Assembly (NCBI RefSeq): GCF_025725725.1
Contig: NZ_CP107020.1
Span: forward strand, 1,550,001-1,614,000
DNA: 64,000 nucleotides
DNA from: Brachybacterium huguangmaarense
Lineage (GTDB): Bacteria; Actinomycetota; Actinomycetes; Actinomycetales; Dermabacteraceae
Direction: 5' to 3'
Part shown: piece after piece, positions 35,039 to 44,060 of the stretch
How the letters are laid out: each line of letters begins with the position of its first letter
How positions within the stretch are numbered: the first letter of the stretch is position 1
Notes under the pieces: model-generated
Told to the model about the DNA's origin: nothing
Seen by the model: only the letters and a program-made list of their open reading frames with translations
The model's database searches: none
Position numbers and translations under genes: made by a program

Positions 35039-35465
35039 GGCGCACCGTGTCCCCGTCGACCTCGACCTGCACGGCGGGCAGGGGGGTGGAGGCCGGTCCC
35101 TCGAGCACGTCGCCCGTCGCGGCGTCGAAGCGCGAGCCGTGGCACGGGCAGTCGAGCTCGTCGCCCTTCTTGGCGACCGCGCAGCCCTGGTGCGTGCAGT
35201 AGCCCGAGAAGGCCGTGACGTCGGTGCCGGTGCCGCGGACGACGGCGACGAAGGGCCGCTCGCCGCCGAAGTTCACGAGCGTGGTCGCGTTCTCCGGCAG
35301 CGCGGACAGCGGCACGGCGTCGTCGGTGGCCCGCACGGGATCGGCGTCGCCGAACCCCTCGTCCGACGGGCCGCAGGCCGCGAGTCCGCCGGCTGCGCCG
35401 GCCCCGAGGCAGAGGGCGCCGAGCGCGCGGCGGCGGGACAGGCGGGGCGGGGGCGCGGCGTTCAC
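35031..35465 (-). CDS. Rieske [2Fe-2S] protein, Tat-exported lipoprotein
   Basis: A 144-residue extracytoplasmic iron-sulfur protein. The start [20 protein letters not shown] is a twin-arginine signal and is followed by the lipobox LAAC, so the mature protein is probably lipid-anchored after folded export. The cluster ligands are CTHQGC and CPCHGS (C-x-H and C-x2-H), with the following [16 protein letters not shown] loop. Small Tat Rieske lipoproteins of this kind are common in actinobacteria. Their electron partner is unknown, and the bc1 complex form is longer with membrane helices. It starts a tightly overlapping operon with trmB and an LCP gene. Confidence 0.88.
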   Translation of the reverse strand: MNAAPPPRLSRRRALGALCLGAGAAGGLAACGPSDEGFGDADPVRATDDAVPLSALPENATTLVNFGGERPFVAVVRGTGTDVTAFSGYCTHQGCAVAKKGDELDCPCHGSRFDAATGDVLEGPASTPLPAVQVEVDGDTVRRV

Positions 35466-35556
35466 CTCTCCAGGCTAGCCGCGCTCACGCCCCGCGATCG
35501 CTCCCAGGCGACCGCGCGGTCACGTGACGTGCGCCGCCGCGCGGAGCACGGGCCCG

Positions 35557-36999
35557 TCAGCGGGCGCGGCCGATCGCGGCGTCGAGCGCGGCGAACTCGT
35601 CGTGCGAGAGACGGCTGCCGCCGTTCCTCGCGCGCTCGGCCAGGGCGCGCAGCGGACGCCGGATCCCCTCGGCGATCTGCTCGGGGGTCTGCGCGTCCGG
35701 ACGGTCGGCCCAGACGGCGAAGGAGGCGCCGAGCAGCTGCTCCGGGTACGGGGAGGGGATCTCCTGGCGGGTGCCGTCCGGGAGGGACGGAAACAGCCCC
35801 GGATGCCAGTCGGCCTCCCAGATCCGCTCGCTCGTGGGATAGCGGTAGCCCGCGTTCTCGCCCAGCACGTAGTAGAACAGGCCGTCGTGCAGGTTCACGA
35901 CGTCGTGGCCGGCCTCGAGAGCGGCGGTGAGCGGCCGCATCGACCGGTTCCAGTTGGTCCACCATGCGAGCTGCACGTCGGCGTCGAGCGGGACGGCCGC
36001 GCCGCGCAGCATCCCGTCGTTCCACACGCGGGGCGTGAACCCCGCGTCCCGCACGCGGGCGGCGACGGTGTCGACGAAGGCGGTGAGCAGGTCGAAGCCG
36101 GTCGCGCCGGCGCCGTGCGCGGCGACGGCGCCCTCGGCGAGGGCGGGGTAGTCGTCCATCCGGTCGAAGTCGACGAACTCGTCGCCGCCCAGGTTCCACA
36201 CCGTGCTCGCGGAGAACAGCTCCGTGAACTCGTCGACGAGGGCGAGGGCGAAGCGCACGGCCTCGGGGTTCGTGATGTCGAGCGCGTGCTCGGTGGGCAG
36301 CTCGGGGGTCGCGGCCGGCGGGAGGCGGAGGTCCGGGTGCGCGGCGAGCGCGTGGCGCAGATGGCCGGGCATGTCGAGCGACGGGACCACGCGGATGTGC
36401 AGGTCGCGCGCGAGGGCGAGCAGCTCCCGCGCCTCGGCGGTCGTCACCCGCTCGGCCGACACGATCTCGGGGAAGGTCGCGCACTCGAGACGGAAGCCCT
36501 CGTTCTCCGAGAAGTGCCACTGGAAGGTGTCGATCCCGACGTCGGCGAGGTCGTGCAGGAGCTCGGCGATCCAGGCGGCGTCGACGTGCTTGCGGGCCGC
36601 GTCGAGGTGCAGGCCGCGCTCGCCGACCGCGGGCCGCGAGCGCACGACGGCCCGCGGCACGGCGTTGTGGGCCCGCAGGTTGTGGAGGAGCTGCCGGGTC
36701 GCGCGGAACAGGCCGGCGGCAGTGGCGGCCGTGACCTCGACGTCGTCCTCGACGCGGAGCTCGAAGCCCTCGCCGGCACCCTCGCCCAGACGCAGGGTCA
36801 CGCACGTGGCCGCGTCGGGCGCGACCGGGATGCCCAGGGCGTCGAGCTCGGCGGCGAGACGCTCGGCCTCCCGCTGCGCGCCGGGGTCCGTGCGCGCCCG
36901 GCCCGCCGTCTCGACGCGGACGGCGCGGGGGCGCCAGAGGCCGCCCGTGATCTCGAGGGAGGTGGGCTGGGGGAGGGCGGCCCACGCAGGGGTGCTCAT
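35557..36999 (-). CDS. Glycoside hydrolase family 20 beta-N-acetylhexosaminidase
   Basis: A 480-residue intracellular enzyme (no signal peptide) removing terminal N-acetylglucosamine or -galactosamine. It has the small N-terminal alpha/beta domain, then the barrel: RGLHLDAARKHVDAAWIAELLHDLADVGIDTFQWHFSENEGFRLE, VVPSLDMPGHLRHAL, and the catalytic Asp-Glu pair in VWNLGGDEFVDF. The Trp residues that line the pocket are in LAWWTNWN and FAVWADRPDAQTPEQ. It follows, across a hairpin, the remains of a sugar ABC permease, so it probably belonged to an amino-sugar uptake operon like the dasABC type. Confidence 0.9.
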   Translation of the reverse strand: MSTPAWAALPQPTSLEITGGLWRPRAVRVETAGRARTDPGAQREAERLAAELDALGIPVAPDAATCVTLRLGEGAGEGFELRVEDDVEVTAATAAGLFRATRQLLHNLRAHNAVPRAVVRSRPAVGERGLHLDAARKHVDAAWIAELLHDLADVGIDTFQWHFSENEGFRLECATFPEIVSAERVTTAEARELLALARDLHIRVVPSLDMPGHLRHALAAHPDLRLPPAATPELPTEHALDITNPEAVRFALALVDEFTELFSASTVWNLGGDEFVDFDRMDDYPALAEGAVAAHGAGATGFDLLTAFVDTVAARVRDAGFTPRVWNDGMLRGAAVPLDADVQLAWWTNWNRSMRPLTAALEAGHDVVNLHDGLFYYVLGENAGYRYPTSERIWEADWHPGLFPSLPDGTRQEIPSPYPEQLLGASFAVWADRPDAQTPEQIAEGIRRPLRALAERARNGGSRLSHDEFAALDAAIGRAR

Positions 37000-37040
37000 G
37001 ATGTCTCCGATCGGGGGGGGAGGTGGGGAGGATGCGGATC

Positions 37041-37071
37041 GGCCCCCTCCGCGGATCGCGCGGAGGGGGCC
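37041..37071. terminator. Hairpin between permease fragment and GH20 gene
   Basis: A 13-bp perfect stem (GGCCCCCTCCGCG) with a 5-base loop, starting 17 bases after the permease stop on the minus strand. It may end or attenuate transcription before the hexosaminidase gene. Confidence 0.6.
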
Positions 37072-37088
37072 GACGGGGGAGCGAGGGG

Positions 37089-37466
37089 TCAGCCCTTGAC
37101 GCTGCCCTCCTCGACCCCGCGGAAGAAGTGCTTCTGCAGGGCCGCGAACAGGATGATGATCGGGATCAGCGCGATCATCGTGCCCGCCGCGATCACTCGC
37201 GGATTGGCCGAGAAGTTCGAGCTCAGGTACTGCATGCCCACCGTGAGCGTGTACTTGTCGGGGTCCGAGAGCACGACGAGGGGCCACAGGAAGTCGTCCC
37301 ATGCGCCGATGAAGGCGAACAGCGCCACGACCGAGACCATGCCCCGCACGTTCGGCCACACGATGGGGCGCAGCCGCTGGAAGGTCGTCGCGCCGTCGAT
37401 CGTGGCCGCCTCGAGCGTCTCCGGCGGGATCATCCGGCAGGCGGCCGCCATGAGCAGCACGTTCAC
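37089..37466 (-). pseudogene. Carbohydrate ABC transporter permease, C-terminal fragment
   Basis: Only the last 125 or so residues of a MalG-type sugar permease of normally about 280. The EAA-loop is visible as IPPETLEAATIDGATTFQRLRPIVWPNVRG, followed by the last two membrane segments (SVVALFAFIGAWDDFLWPLVVL and VIAAGTMIALIPIIILFAALQKHFFRG). Everything before NVLLMAAACRM, that is the first four membrane segments, is missing. The sequence upstream instead leads within about 60 bases into a histidine kinase gene on the other strand. The fragment cannot transport on its own and marks a deletion junction or an assembly join. Confidence 0.8.
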
Positions 37467-37525
37467 GGCGCCGATCGCGCCGGCTCCGGGCCGGCCGGCG
37501 CCGCCGGGACGCGACGGACGCCGCG

Positions 37526-38164
37526 GTGCGTGCGGAGCGCGAGGCGCACCGCCGCTTCCTCGCCCGGCTCGACCACGAGCTCAAGAACCCGGTCACGGCC
37601 ATCCGCTCGGCGCTCGCCGTCGGGTCCGAGCTGCCCGCCGAGAACGCCCGCATCGCCTCCGCCCAGGCCGCGCGGCTCGCGACGCTCGTGGGAGAGCTGC
37701 GCGCCCTCACCGCGCTCGAGACCCGGCCGGTCGAACAGGCGCGCGTGGACCTCGCCGCCGTGGTCGCCGAGGAGGTCGCCGCGGTGCGCGACGAGCTCGC
37801 CGCCCGCGGCCTCGCGCGCGAGATCAGCACCGTGCTGCCGACCGTGCCGTGGCCGCTGCCCGCCGTGCTCGGGGACGCCGACCTGCTCGCGGTCGCGGTG
37901 CGCAACGTCGTGCTCAACGCCGTGAAGTACTCCGATCAGGGGGCGCGCATCGAGGTGCGGGGCACCGACTCCGACGGCCTCGTCACCCTCGAGATCGCGG
38001 ACACCGGCTGGGGCATCCGCGTCGAGGATCAGCCCTTCGTCTGGGACGAGCTGTGGCGCGCCCAGGACGCCCGCCGCGTCGAGGGCAGCGGCCTCGGCCT
38101 CTCCCTCGTGCGGGTCGTGATCGAGCGCCACGGCGGCCGGGTGGCCCTGCGCTCGCAGCCGTGA
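37526..38164 (+). pseudogene. Sensor histidine kinase, N-terminally truncated
   Basis: 212 residues carrying only the kinase core: H-box FLARLDHELKNPVTAIRSA, then N-box VRNVVLNAVKYSDQGA, G1 EIADTGWGIR and G2 VEGSGLGLSLVRVVIERHGG. The sensor and membrane part is missing. The frame stays open leftwards for some codons (RDATDAAVRAERE) and then meets the end of the permease fragment on the other strand. No response regulator is adjacent. It may be a cytosolic kinase, but the abrupt join with another truncated gene makes a broken gene more likely. Confidence 0.7.
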
Positions 38165-38230
38165 CGCGGCACGAGCGTGCGCCTCCAGCTGCCGCCGGCG
38201 CCCCCGGCATGAGGCGGTGACGCCCCGGCG

Positions 38231-38797
38231 TCACACCTCGTCGGCGGCTTGACGGGTCGGGTCCCACGAGACGAGGGAGCGGTCGCGCCATCCCCGGCGC
38301 CGCACCGCGTCGAGCGCCTCGCGGCGGGCCGCGGGGGAGAGGCGGTCGAGGTAGAGGCGGCCGTCGAGATGGTCCACCTCGTGCTGGAGGCAGCGTGCGA
38401 GCACGCCGCCCGTGTCCTCGACCTCGACGGGACGCCCGTCCACGTCGGTGCCGGTCACGCGCGCCCCGCGATGGCGGGCGGTCGGGAAGCCCTCCCCGGG
38501 CACCGACAGGCAGCCCTCGAGGGTCTCGTCGTCGAGCTCGAGCGGCCCGAAGCGCTCGAGCACGGGGTTGATGACGTGCCCGGTGCGCAGCACCCCGTCG
38601 GCGTCGGTGCACGAGTACACGAAGATGCGCCAGCGCGCCCCCACCTGCGGGGCCGCGAGCCCCGCCCCGTCGGCGGCCTCGCACGTCTCGACCATGTCGG
38701 CGACGAGCGCGTGCAGCTCGGGGGTGATCTCCCGGACCTTGCGCGCGCGCTGGTCCAGGGCGCGGTGGCCGATGATCGTGATGGGCCGGATGGTCAT
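38231..38797 (-). CDS. def: Peptide deformylase
   Basis: A 188-residue metallo-enzyme that removes the formyl group from new proteins. All three family motifs are present: GAGLAAPQVG, EGCLSVPGE (metal-ligand Cys) and QHEVDHLDG (two His ligands and the catalytic Glu). A short C-terminal extension follows. The ATG overlaps the stop of the YihY-like gene as ATGA. Another copy with the usual fmt neighbour may exist elsewhere, since this one is not next to fmt or pri. Confidence 0.95.
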   Translation of the reverse strand: MTIRPITIIGHRALDQRARKVREITPELHALVADMVETCEAADGAGLAAPQVGARWRIFVYSCTDADGVLRTGHVINPVLERFGPLELDDETLEGCLSVPGEGFPTARHRGARVTGTDVDGRPVEVEDTGGVLARCLQHEVDHLDGRLYLDRLSPAARREALDAVRRRGWRDRSLVSWDPTRQAADEV

Positions 38798-39936
38798 GAG
38801 TCCTCTTCGGGGGCGGGATCGGGGCGGGCGGCGGCACGGATCGCGCGCGAGTACCGCGCCGAGGGGTTGACGGCGAGGGGGCTGGACGCGTCCACGACCC
38901 ACACGGAGCGGGGGCGCCGCAGGGGCTCGCCCGTCCGGACCGCCTCGACGACCTCGCGCGCGAGCTCCTCGTAGTCCTCCGCGGTGGTTTGCAGGTACTC
39001 GAGCGAGTGGCTCGCGTGCGGCTCCAGTACGATACGGTCCCACGCCGCGAGCCCGAGGGCCAGCTGACGGGCGCGCAGGAACTCGGCGTCGAGGGCGGCG
39101 CCCGCGACGATCACGATGTTGGCCAGCCACAGCAGCAGGAGGATCGCGACCAGGCCGTTGAGCGCCGTGATCACCTCGGAGAAGCGGGTCGCGAGAGAGG
39201 CGAGGCGACCGACCACGAGCGCCGAGCCGAACAGGACGAGCACGCTCAGCACCGAGCCGAGGGTCATCGGCCGGTAGCGCGGCAGCTTGACGTTGGGGAA
39301 CAGGTAGTAGGCGAGCGAGACCCCCAGGATCAGCAGCACGAGCAGCACGGGCCACTTGACGAGGTTCCATGCCGCGAACGCGCCGCTCGGGATCCCGGCG
39401 TACGCGCCGAGCCGCTGGGACCACTCGCCCCCGATCGTGACCACGAGGGTCGCGAACACGACCATCGAGACGATGACGAGGGTCTCGCCGAACACGATCG
39501 TGCGGAACCACAGGAAGGGGCGGCCCTCACGCGTGTCGTACACGCGGTGCAGGGCGCGGTGGAAGGCCGCCACCCCGTTGGACGCCGAGATGAGGGCGCC
39601 GATCGTACCGAGCAGGAAGGCCGTCAGGCCGCCGCCGGTGCGGGCCATGGACAGGATGACCCGCTCGTACGGCTCGGGGTCGACCGACGGGAAGATCTCG
39701 TGGACGAGGTCCCCGAGCGTGTCGACGGTCTGCTGCTGGATGCCCATCAGGCTCACGAGGGAGACCATCGCGATGGCCGCCGGGAACACCGACAGCAGGG
39801 TGTAGAAGGTCATGGTCCCCGCCACGTCCCACACCTGGATGTCGAGCAGGCGCATGCGCACGCGGCGCAGCACCTCGAGCACGCTCATCCGGGGACGGGC
39901 GAGCGTCACCTCGCGGCGGGGAGCGCGGCGGGCCAT
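38794..39936 (-). CDS. YihY/BrkB-family inner membrane protein
   Basis: A 380-residue polytopic protein with six predicted membrane segments. The family sequence is clear from residue 35: DVAGTMTFYTLLSVFPAAIAMVSLVSLMG, then LIGALISASNGVAAFHRALHRVYDTREGRPFLW, KLPRYRPMTLGSVLSV and ALNGLVAILLLLWLANIVIVAGAALDAEF. The charged C-terminal tail (about 90 residues) is cytoplasmic and variable in the family. The old annotation as ribonuclease BN is wrong for this fold. The molecular function is unsettled. It overlaps def by 4 bases. Confidence 0.88.
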   Translation of the reverse strand: MARRAPRREVTLARPRMSVLEVLRRVRMRLLDIQVWDVAGTMTFYTLLSVFPAAIAMVSLVSLMGIQQQTVDTLGDLVHEIFPSVDPEPYERVILSMARTGGGLTAFLLGTIGALISASNGVAAFHRALHRVYDTREGRPFLWFRTIVFGETLVIVSMVVFATLVVTIGGEWSQRLGAYAGIPSGAFAAWNLVKWPVLLVLLILGVSLAYYLFPNVKLPRYRPMTLGSVLSVLVLFGSALVVGRLASLATRFSEVITALNGLVAILLLLWLANIVIVAGAALDAEFLRARQLALGLAAWDRIVLEPHASHSLEYLQTTAEDYEELAREVVEAVRTGEPLRRPRSVWVVDASSPLAVNPSARYSRAIRAAARPDPAPEEDS

Positions 39937-39967
39937 GACGGCGACGGGGGAGCGGGGAGGAGCGGAC

Positions 39968-40579
39968 TCAGACGCGGCGGACGGCGTCGACCGCGCGCCA
40001 CGCCGCCGGCAGCAGGAGGGCCGCCGCGACGGCCTTGATGACGTCCCCGATCAGGAACGGGACGACGCCGAGCACGATCGCGGTCGGCAGGTCCGCGCCG
40101 GTGGCGACCATGAGCCACGGCACGCCGGCGACGTAGACGAGAGAGGTCGCGACCGACGCCGCGAGGCCGGTGCGCAGCACGGAGCGGTCGGCGCCGCGCC
40201 GGGCGGCCCATCCCAGGGCGACGCCCGCGAGCAGGTAGCCGACCACGTAGCCGAAGCTCGCCGTCGCGATGCCGCTCGTGGCGCCCTCGGCCAGGACCGG
40301 GGCGCCGACGGCCGCGAGCACCATGTACAGCCCGATCGAGGCGAGCCCGCGCGCGGGGCCGAGGGCCGCGCCCACGAGCAGGGCCCCGAAGGTGCCCAGC
40401 GTGAGGGGCACCGGCGTGAAGCCGAGCGGGATCGACACCTGGCTGACCAGGCTGAGCACGATCGTGCCGGCGAGCACGAGGGCGATCTCGCGCACGGCCG
40501 CGCCGCCCCGGGTGCGGACGACGGGCAGCGGGAGGACGTCGGCGAGGACGGGACGGGAGGACGGGGTCAGTGCGGTCAC
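39968..40579 (-). CDS. bioY: Biotin transporter substrate-binding subunit BioY
   Basis: The 203-residue S-component of the ECF biotin uptake system, with about six membrane segments. BioY hallmarks are SIPLGFTPVPLTLGTFGALLVGAALGPARGLASIGLYM, FGYVVGYLLAGVALGW and ADLPTAIVLGVVPFLIGDVIKAVAAALLL. The GTG start is preceded by AGGAGA. No bioM/bioN energising genes are adjacent, so it must either share an ECF module from elsewhere or act alone, as some BioY proteins can. It sits between the YihY and GH65 genes without obvious functional link. Confidence 0.93.
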   Translation of the reverse strand: MTALTPSSRPVLADVLPLPVVRTRGGAAVREIALVLAGTIVLSLVSQVSIPLGFTPVPLTLGTFGALLVGAALGPARGLASIGLYMVLAAVGAPVLAEGATSGIATASFGYVVGYLLAGVALGWAARRGADRSVLRTGLAASVATSLVYVAGVPWLMVATGADLPTAIVLGVVPFLIGDVIKAVAAALLLPAAWRAVDAVRRV

Positions 40580-40625
40580 GGGGTTCTCCTGGGGTCGAGG
40601 TGGGGGCGGGTGGCGGGCTGCGCGG

Positions 40626-43151
40626 TCAGGGGACCTCGCTCGCCGCCGTGCGGAACTCCCACGGGGCGTCGGGGTCGGGGATCTCGGAGGTGATGATCGA
40701 GCCGTCCGGACGATTCTCCCCGATCCCGGGCATGTCCCTCAGACGGGCGTCGTCGAGGTGGGGCCCCTGGTCGGCGAGCGGCACGGTCGTGCCCGCCGCG
40801 GTCACCCGCGCGGTCTCGCCGCGCACAGCGACCTCGAGCTCCTCGCCCTCGACGAGGGTGAAGGAGATCGCCTCGGGGCGCACGAGCACCCGGAAGCGCG
40901 AGCCGCGGACGGTGAGCGGGAAGGAGATCTCGTCGAACTCCTCGGGCAGGCGCGGATCGAACGTGATGTCGCCGTTCTCGTGGCGCATGCCGCCGAAGCC
41001 CTGCACGAGGCATGCCCACACCCCGCCCGCGGAGGCGATGTGCACGCCGTCGGCCGTGTTGCCGTGCAGGTCCGCGAGGTCCACGTACAGGCCCTCGTGG
41101 AAGTAGTCGAGGGCCGCGTCCTGGTGGCCCACCTCGGCCGCGACGATCGACTGCACGACGGCCGAGAGCGTCGAGTCGCCGGTCGTGATGGGGTCGTAGT
41201 ACTCGAAGTCGGCGAGCTTGGCCTGCTCGGAGAATTCCGCGCCGCGCAGGAACAGGGCGAGCACCACGTCGGCCTGCTTGATCACCTGGAAGCGGTAGAT
41301 CACGAGCGGGTGGTAGTGCAGGAGGAGGGGGAAGGAGTCGGGCGGCGTGTTCGCGAGGTCCCACACCTCGCGGTCGAGGAAGCGGTCGTCCTGCGGGTTG
41401 ATGCCCAGGGTCGGGTCGAAGGGGATGAACATGCCCTCGGCGCACGCCTCCCACTCCTCGACCTCCCCGTCGTGCAGCTCGAGGTCGGCGACCAGCACCC
41501 GGTGGGCGTCGGGGTCCGTCAGCTCGAGATCGCGCACCGCGTCGGCGGCGCGCTGGAGGTTGAAGCGCGCCATGACGTTCGTGAACAGGTTGTTGTTGAC
41601 GACCGTCGTGTACTCGTCGGGCCCCGTGACCCCGTGGATGTGGAACTCCGAGGTGCCGTTGGTGCGCCAGAAGCCGAGGTCGGCCCACATCCGGGCGGTC
41701 TCGACGAGCACGCGCACCCCGTCGCGGCGACAGAACTCCAGATCGCCCGTGACCTCGACGTACGTGGAGATCGCGTAGGCGATGTCGGCGTCTATGTGGT
41801 ACTGCGCGGTGCCCGCCGCGTAGTAGGCCGACGCCTCCTCGCCGTTGATCGTGCGCCACGGGTAGAGGGCGCCGCGCTGGGTGAGGTCATGGGCGCGCTC
41901 GCGCGCCTTGGGCAGCAGGTTCACGCGGAACCGCAGGGCGTTGCGCGCCCACTGGGGGGTCGTGAACGTCAGGAACGGGACCACGTAGACGTCGGTGTCC
42001 CAGAAGTAGTGGCCCTCGTAGCCCGAGCCCGTGAGCCCCTTGGCCGGGATCCCGGCCTGGTCGGCGCGCGCGGAGGCCTGGGCGAGCTGGAACAGGCACC
42101 AGCGGATCGCCTGCTGGCGGCCGGGATCGCCCGGCACCTGCACGTCGGTGCGGTCCCAGTAATCGGCGAGGTAGGCCCTCTGCTCGCGCTCGAGCTCGTC
42201 GAAGGTCGTGTCGCGGACCCGGTCGAGCGTGCGCCGGCAGCGGTCGAACAGCTCCCGGTTGGGCAGGGTGCGCGAGGAGTGGTAGGCCACGGCCTTGCGG
42301 ATCGTCATGGTCGAGCCCGCGGTCATGCGGGTGCGCAGGATCGCCCGCCCCTGGTCGGGCCGCGTGTCCATGATCTTCTCGACGTCGAGCGAGGTCTCGA
42401 TTTCGTGGTCGGCCCCGACCGCGAGCGTGATGCCCGAGCGCGCGGCCCGGTAGCCCAGCAGCATGCGGCGGTCGCTGTGCCAGTCGCCGCGCGGCTCGAG
42501 CACGCGGTGATCGAAGGCGGTCGTGCGGCGCGGGTCCTCCTTGTGCCCGGGATGCGGGTCGGACGGGGCGGGCGCCGGCTGCGCCCCGAACTCGTCGTGG
42601 AGGTCCTGGCGGTTGATGACCTGGGACGACACGACGACCGGGGCCGAGCCCTCGAGCATCGTGATCTCCATCGTCATGAGCGCGAGGTGACGCTGGGTGA
42701 AGGACACCATGCGGGAGGTGCGCACGCGCAGTCGGGCGCCCGTGGGGGTGTGCCACACGAGGTCGCGCCGCAGCACGCCCTCGCGGAAGTCGATCCAGCG
42801 CTCGTAGGACTCGATGTCGGCGGTGGCCAGCAGGAGCGGCTCGTCGTCGACGTAGAGCTTCATGACGGTCGAGTCCGGGACGTTGACCATCGTCTGGCCG
42901 GTGGTCGCGAAGCCGTAGGCGGACTCGGCGTGGTTGATCTTCCAGGTCTCGTGGAAGCCGTTGATGTAGGTGCCGTGCTCGGCGGCCTGCCGGCCCTCCT
43001 CGGGCGTGCCGCGCATGCCGAGGTAGCCGTTGGCGACCGAGAAGATCGTCTCGAGCAGGGCCAGGTCCGCGCCGGGCCGGGACTCGACCAGGCGCCACTC
43101 GTCGGCGGGCAGGTGCACCCGGTCTATCGGGTCGGCGCTCGGCGCGATCAT
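40626..43151 (-). CDS. Glycoside hydrolase family 65 disaccharide phosphorylase
   Basis: An 841-residue cytoplasmic enzyme that splits an alpha-glucosyl disaccharide (maltose, trehalose or kojibiose; not decidable here) with phosphate to give beta-glucose-1-phosphate. The N-terminal super-sandwich (residues 1-300) begins ETIFSVANGYLGMRGTPEEG. The alpha/alpha-barrel holds GHYFWDTDVYVVPFLTF and the catalytic Glu in HGVTGPDEYTTVVNNN, and the phosphate-binding loop is HGNTADGVHIASAGG. The ATG overlaps the beta-phosphoglucomutase stop as ATGA. That enzyme would turn the product into glucose-6-phosphate, so the two form a complete catabolic pair. Confidence 0.92.
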   Translation of the reverse strand: MIAPSADPIDRVHLPADEWRLVESRPGADLALLETIFSVANGYLGMRGTPEEGRQAAEHGTYINGFHETWKINHAESAYGFATTGQTMVNVPDSTVMKLYVDDEPLLLATADIESYERWIDFREGVLRRDLVWHTPTGARLRVRTSRMVSFTQRHLALMTMEITMLEGSAPVVVSSQVINRQDLHDEFGAQPAPAPSDPHPGHKEDPRRTTAFDHRVLEPRGDWHSDRRMLLGYRAARSGITLAVGADHEIETSLDVEKIMDTRPDQGRAILRTRMTAGSTMTIRKAVAYHSSRTLPNRELFDRCRRTLDRVRDTTFDELEREQRAYLADYWDRTDVQVPGDPGRQQAIRWCLFQLAQASARADQAGIPAKGLTGSGYEGHYFWDTDVYVVPFLTFTTPQWARNALRFRVNLLPKARERAHDLTQRGALYPWRTINGEEASAYYAAGTAQYHIDADIAYAISTYVEVTGDLEFCRRDGVRVLVETARMWADLGFWRTNGTSEFHIHGVTGPDEYTTVVNNNLFTNVMARFNLQRAADAVRDLELTDPDAHRVLVADLELHDGEVEEWEACAEGMFIPFDPTLGINPQDDRFLDREVWDLANTPPDSFPLLLHYHPLVIYRFQVIKQADVVLALFLRGAEFSEQAKLADFEYYDPITTGDSTLSAVVQSIVAAEVGHQDAALDYFHEGLYVDLADLHGNTADGVHIASAGGVWACLVQGFGGMRHENGDITFDPRLPEEFDEISFPLTVRGSRFRVLVRPEAISFTLVEGEELEVAVRGETARVTAAGTTVPLADQGPHLDDARLRDMPGIGENRPDGSIITSEIPDPDAPWEFRTAASEVP

Positions 43152-43885
43152 GCGAGCTCCTCGAGGTCCTCGACGACGACGGTCGCGCCCGCCGCGGCGA
43201 GCGCGTCGCGGCCCGCGCCGCGGTCCACGCCGACCACGGCGCCGAAGGGGCCGGCCGCCCCGGCGGCGACCCCGGAGACGGCGTCCTCGTAGACGACCGC
43301 GTCGCCGGGGTCGACGCCGAGCTCGCGGGCGGCGTGCAGGTACGTGTCGGGCGCGGGCTTGCCGGGCAGCGCGAGCCCGGCCGCGACCGTGCCGTCGACG
43401 ACCACGGGGAAGCGGTCGCGCAGGCCGGCGCCGCGCAGCACCTCCTCGGCGTTGCGCGAGCTCGAGACGACGGCCAGGAGCGCGTCGGGGGCGAGCGCGT
43501 CGAGGTAGGCGACGGTGCCGGGATAGGGCGCGACGCCCTCCTCGCGGATCATCGTGAGCACGAGCTCGTTCTTGCGGTTGCCGAGGCCGCACACGGTCTC
43601 GGCGTCGGCGGGGTCGTCCGGGGAGCCCTCGGGCAGCTCGATCCCGCGTGAGGCGAGCACGCTGCGCACCCCGTCGTAGCGGGGGCGGCCGTCGACGTGC
43701 GCGAAGTAGTCGGCGTCGGTGTAGGGCGCGGAGACGCCGCGCCGCTCGAGCTCCTCGGAGAACATCCGGGCCCACGCGCGCATGTGGATCGTCGCGGTGG
43801 GCGTGATCACGCCGTCGAGGTCGAACAGGTGAGCGGCGAACGAGGACGGCCGGGAGCCGTGGGGGCGGGATGTCGTCGGTGTCAC
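43148..43885 (-). CDS. pgmB: Beta-phosphoglucomutase (HAD family)
   Basis: A 245-residue HAD phosphomutase converting beta-glucose-1-phosphate to glucose-6-phosphate. Motif I is HLFDLDGVITPTATIHMRAW with the nucleophile and general-acid Asp. The cap domain follows (YFAHVDGRPRYDGVRSVLASRGI), then motif II VVSSSRN, and motif III with the acidic pair in GKPAPDTYLHAA and VVYEDAVSGVAAGAAG. The GTG at 43885 is preferred because a TAGCAT -10 box ends 7 bases before it. That box overlaps an alternative ATG at 43894. It is coupled to the GH65 phosphorylase. Confidence 0.9.
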   Translation of the reverse strand: MTPTTSRPHGSRPSSFAAHLFDLDGVITPTATIHMRAWARMFSEELERRGVSAPYTDADYFAHVDGRPRYDGVRSVLASRGIELPEGSPDDPADAETVCGLGNRKNELVLTMIREEGVAPYPGTVAYLDALAPDALLAVVSSSRNAEEVLRGAGLRDRFPVVVDGTVAAGLALPGKPAPDTYLHAARELGVDPGDAVVYEDAVSGVAAGAAGPFGAVVGVDRGAGRDALAAAGATVVVEDLEELA

Positions 43886-43892
43886 GCAGGAC

Positions 43893-43898
43893 ATGCTA
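43893..43898 (-). promoter_or_regulatory. -10 box of pgmB-GH65, leaderless type
   Basis: TAGCAT on the minus strand, seven bases, then GTG at 43885. Confidence 0.4.
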
Positions 43899-44060
43899 GG
43901 GGAGACCGACCGCGTGGCCGGTGCCCGTGGCGAGGCGCGGACGGCGCGCAGTAGGGTGGAGGGGTCCGCCCGGAGCGGCCCCGCCCGGTCCCTGCGCCCC
44001 GAGGGCCGGCCGCCGCCGACAGGAACGGACGCCCCCGGGGAGAGCATCGAGGAGATCCGC

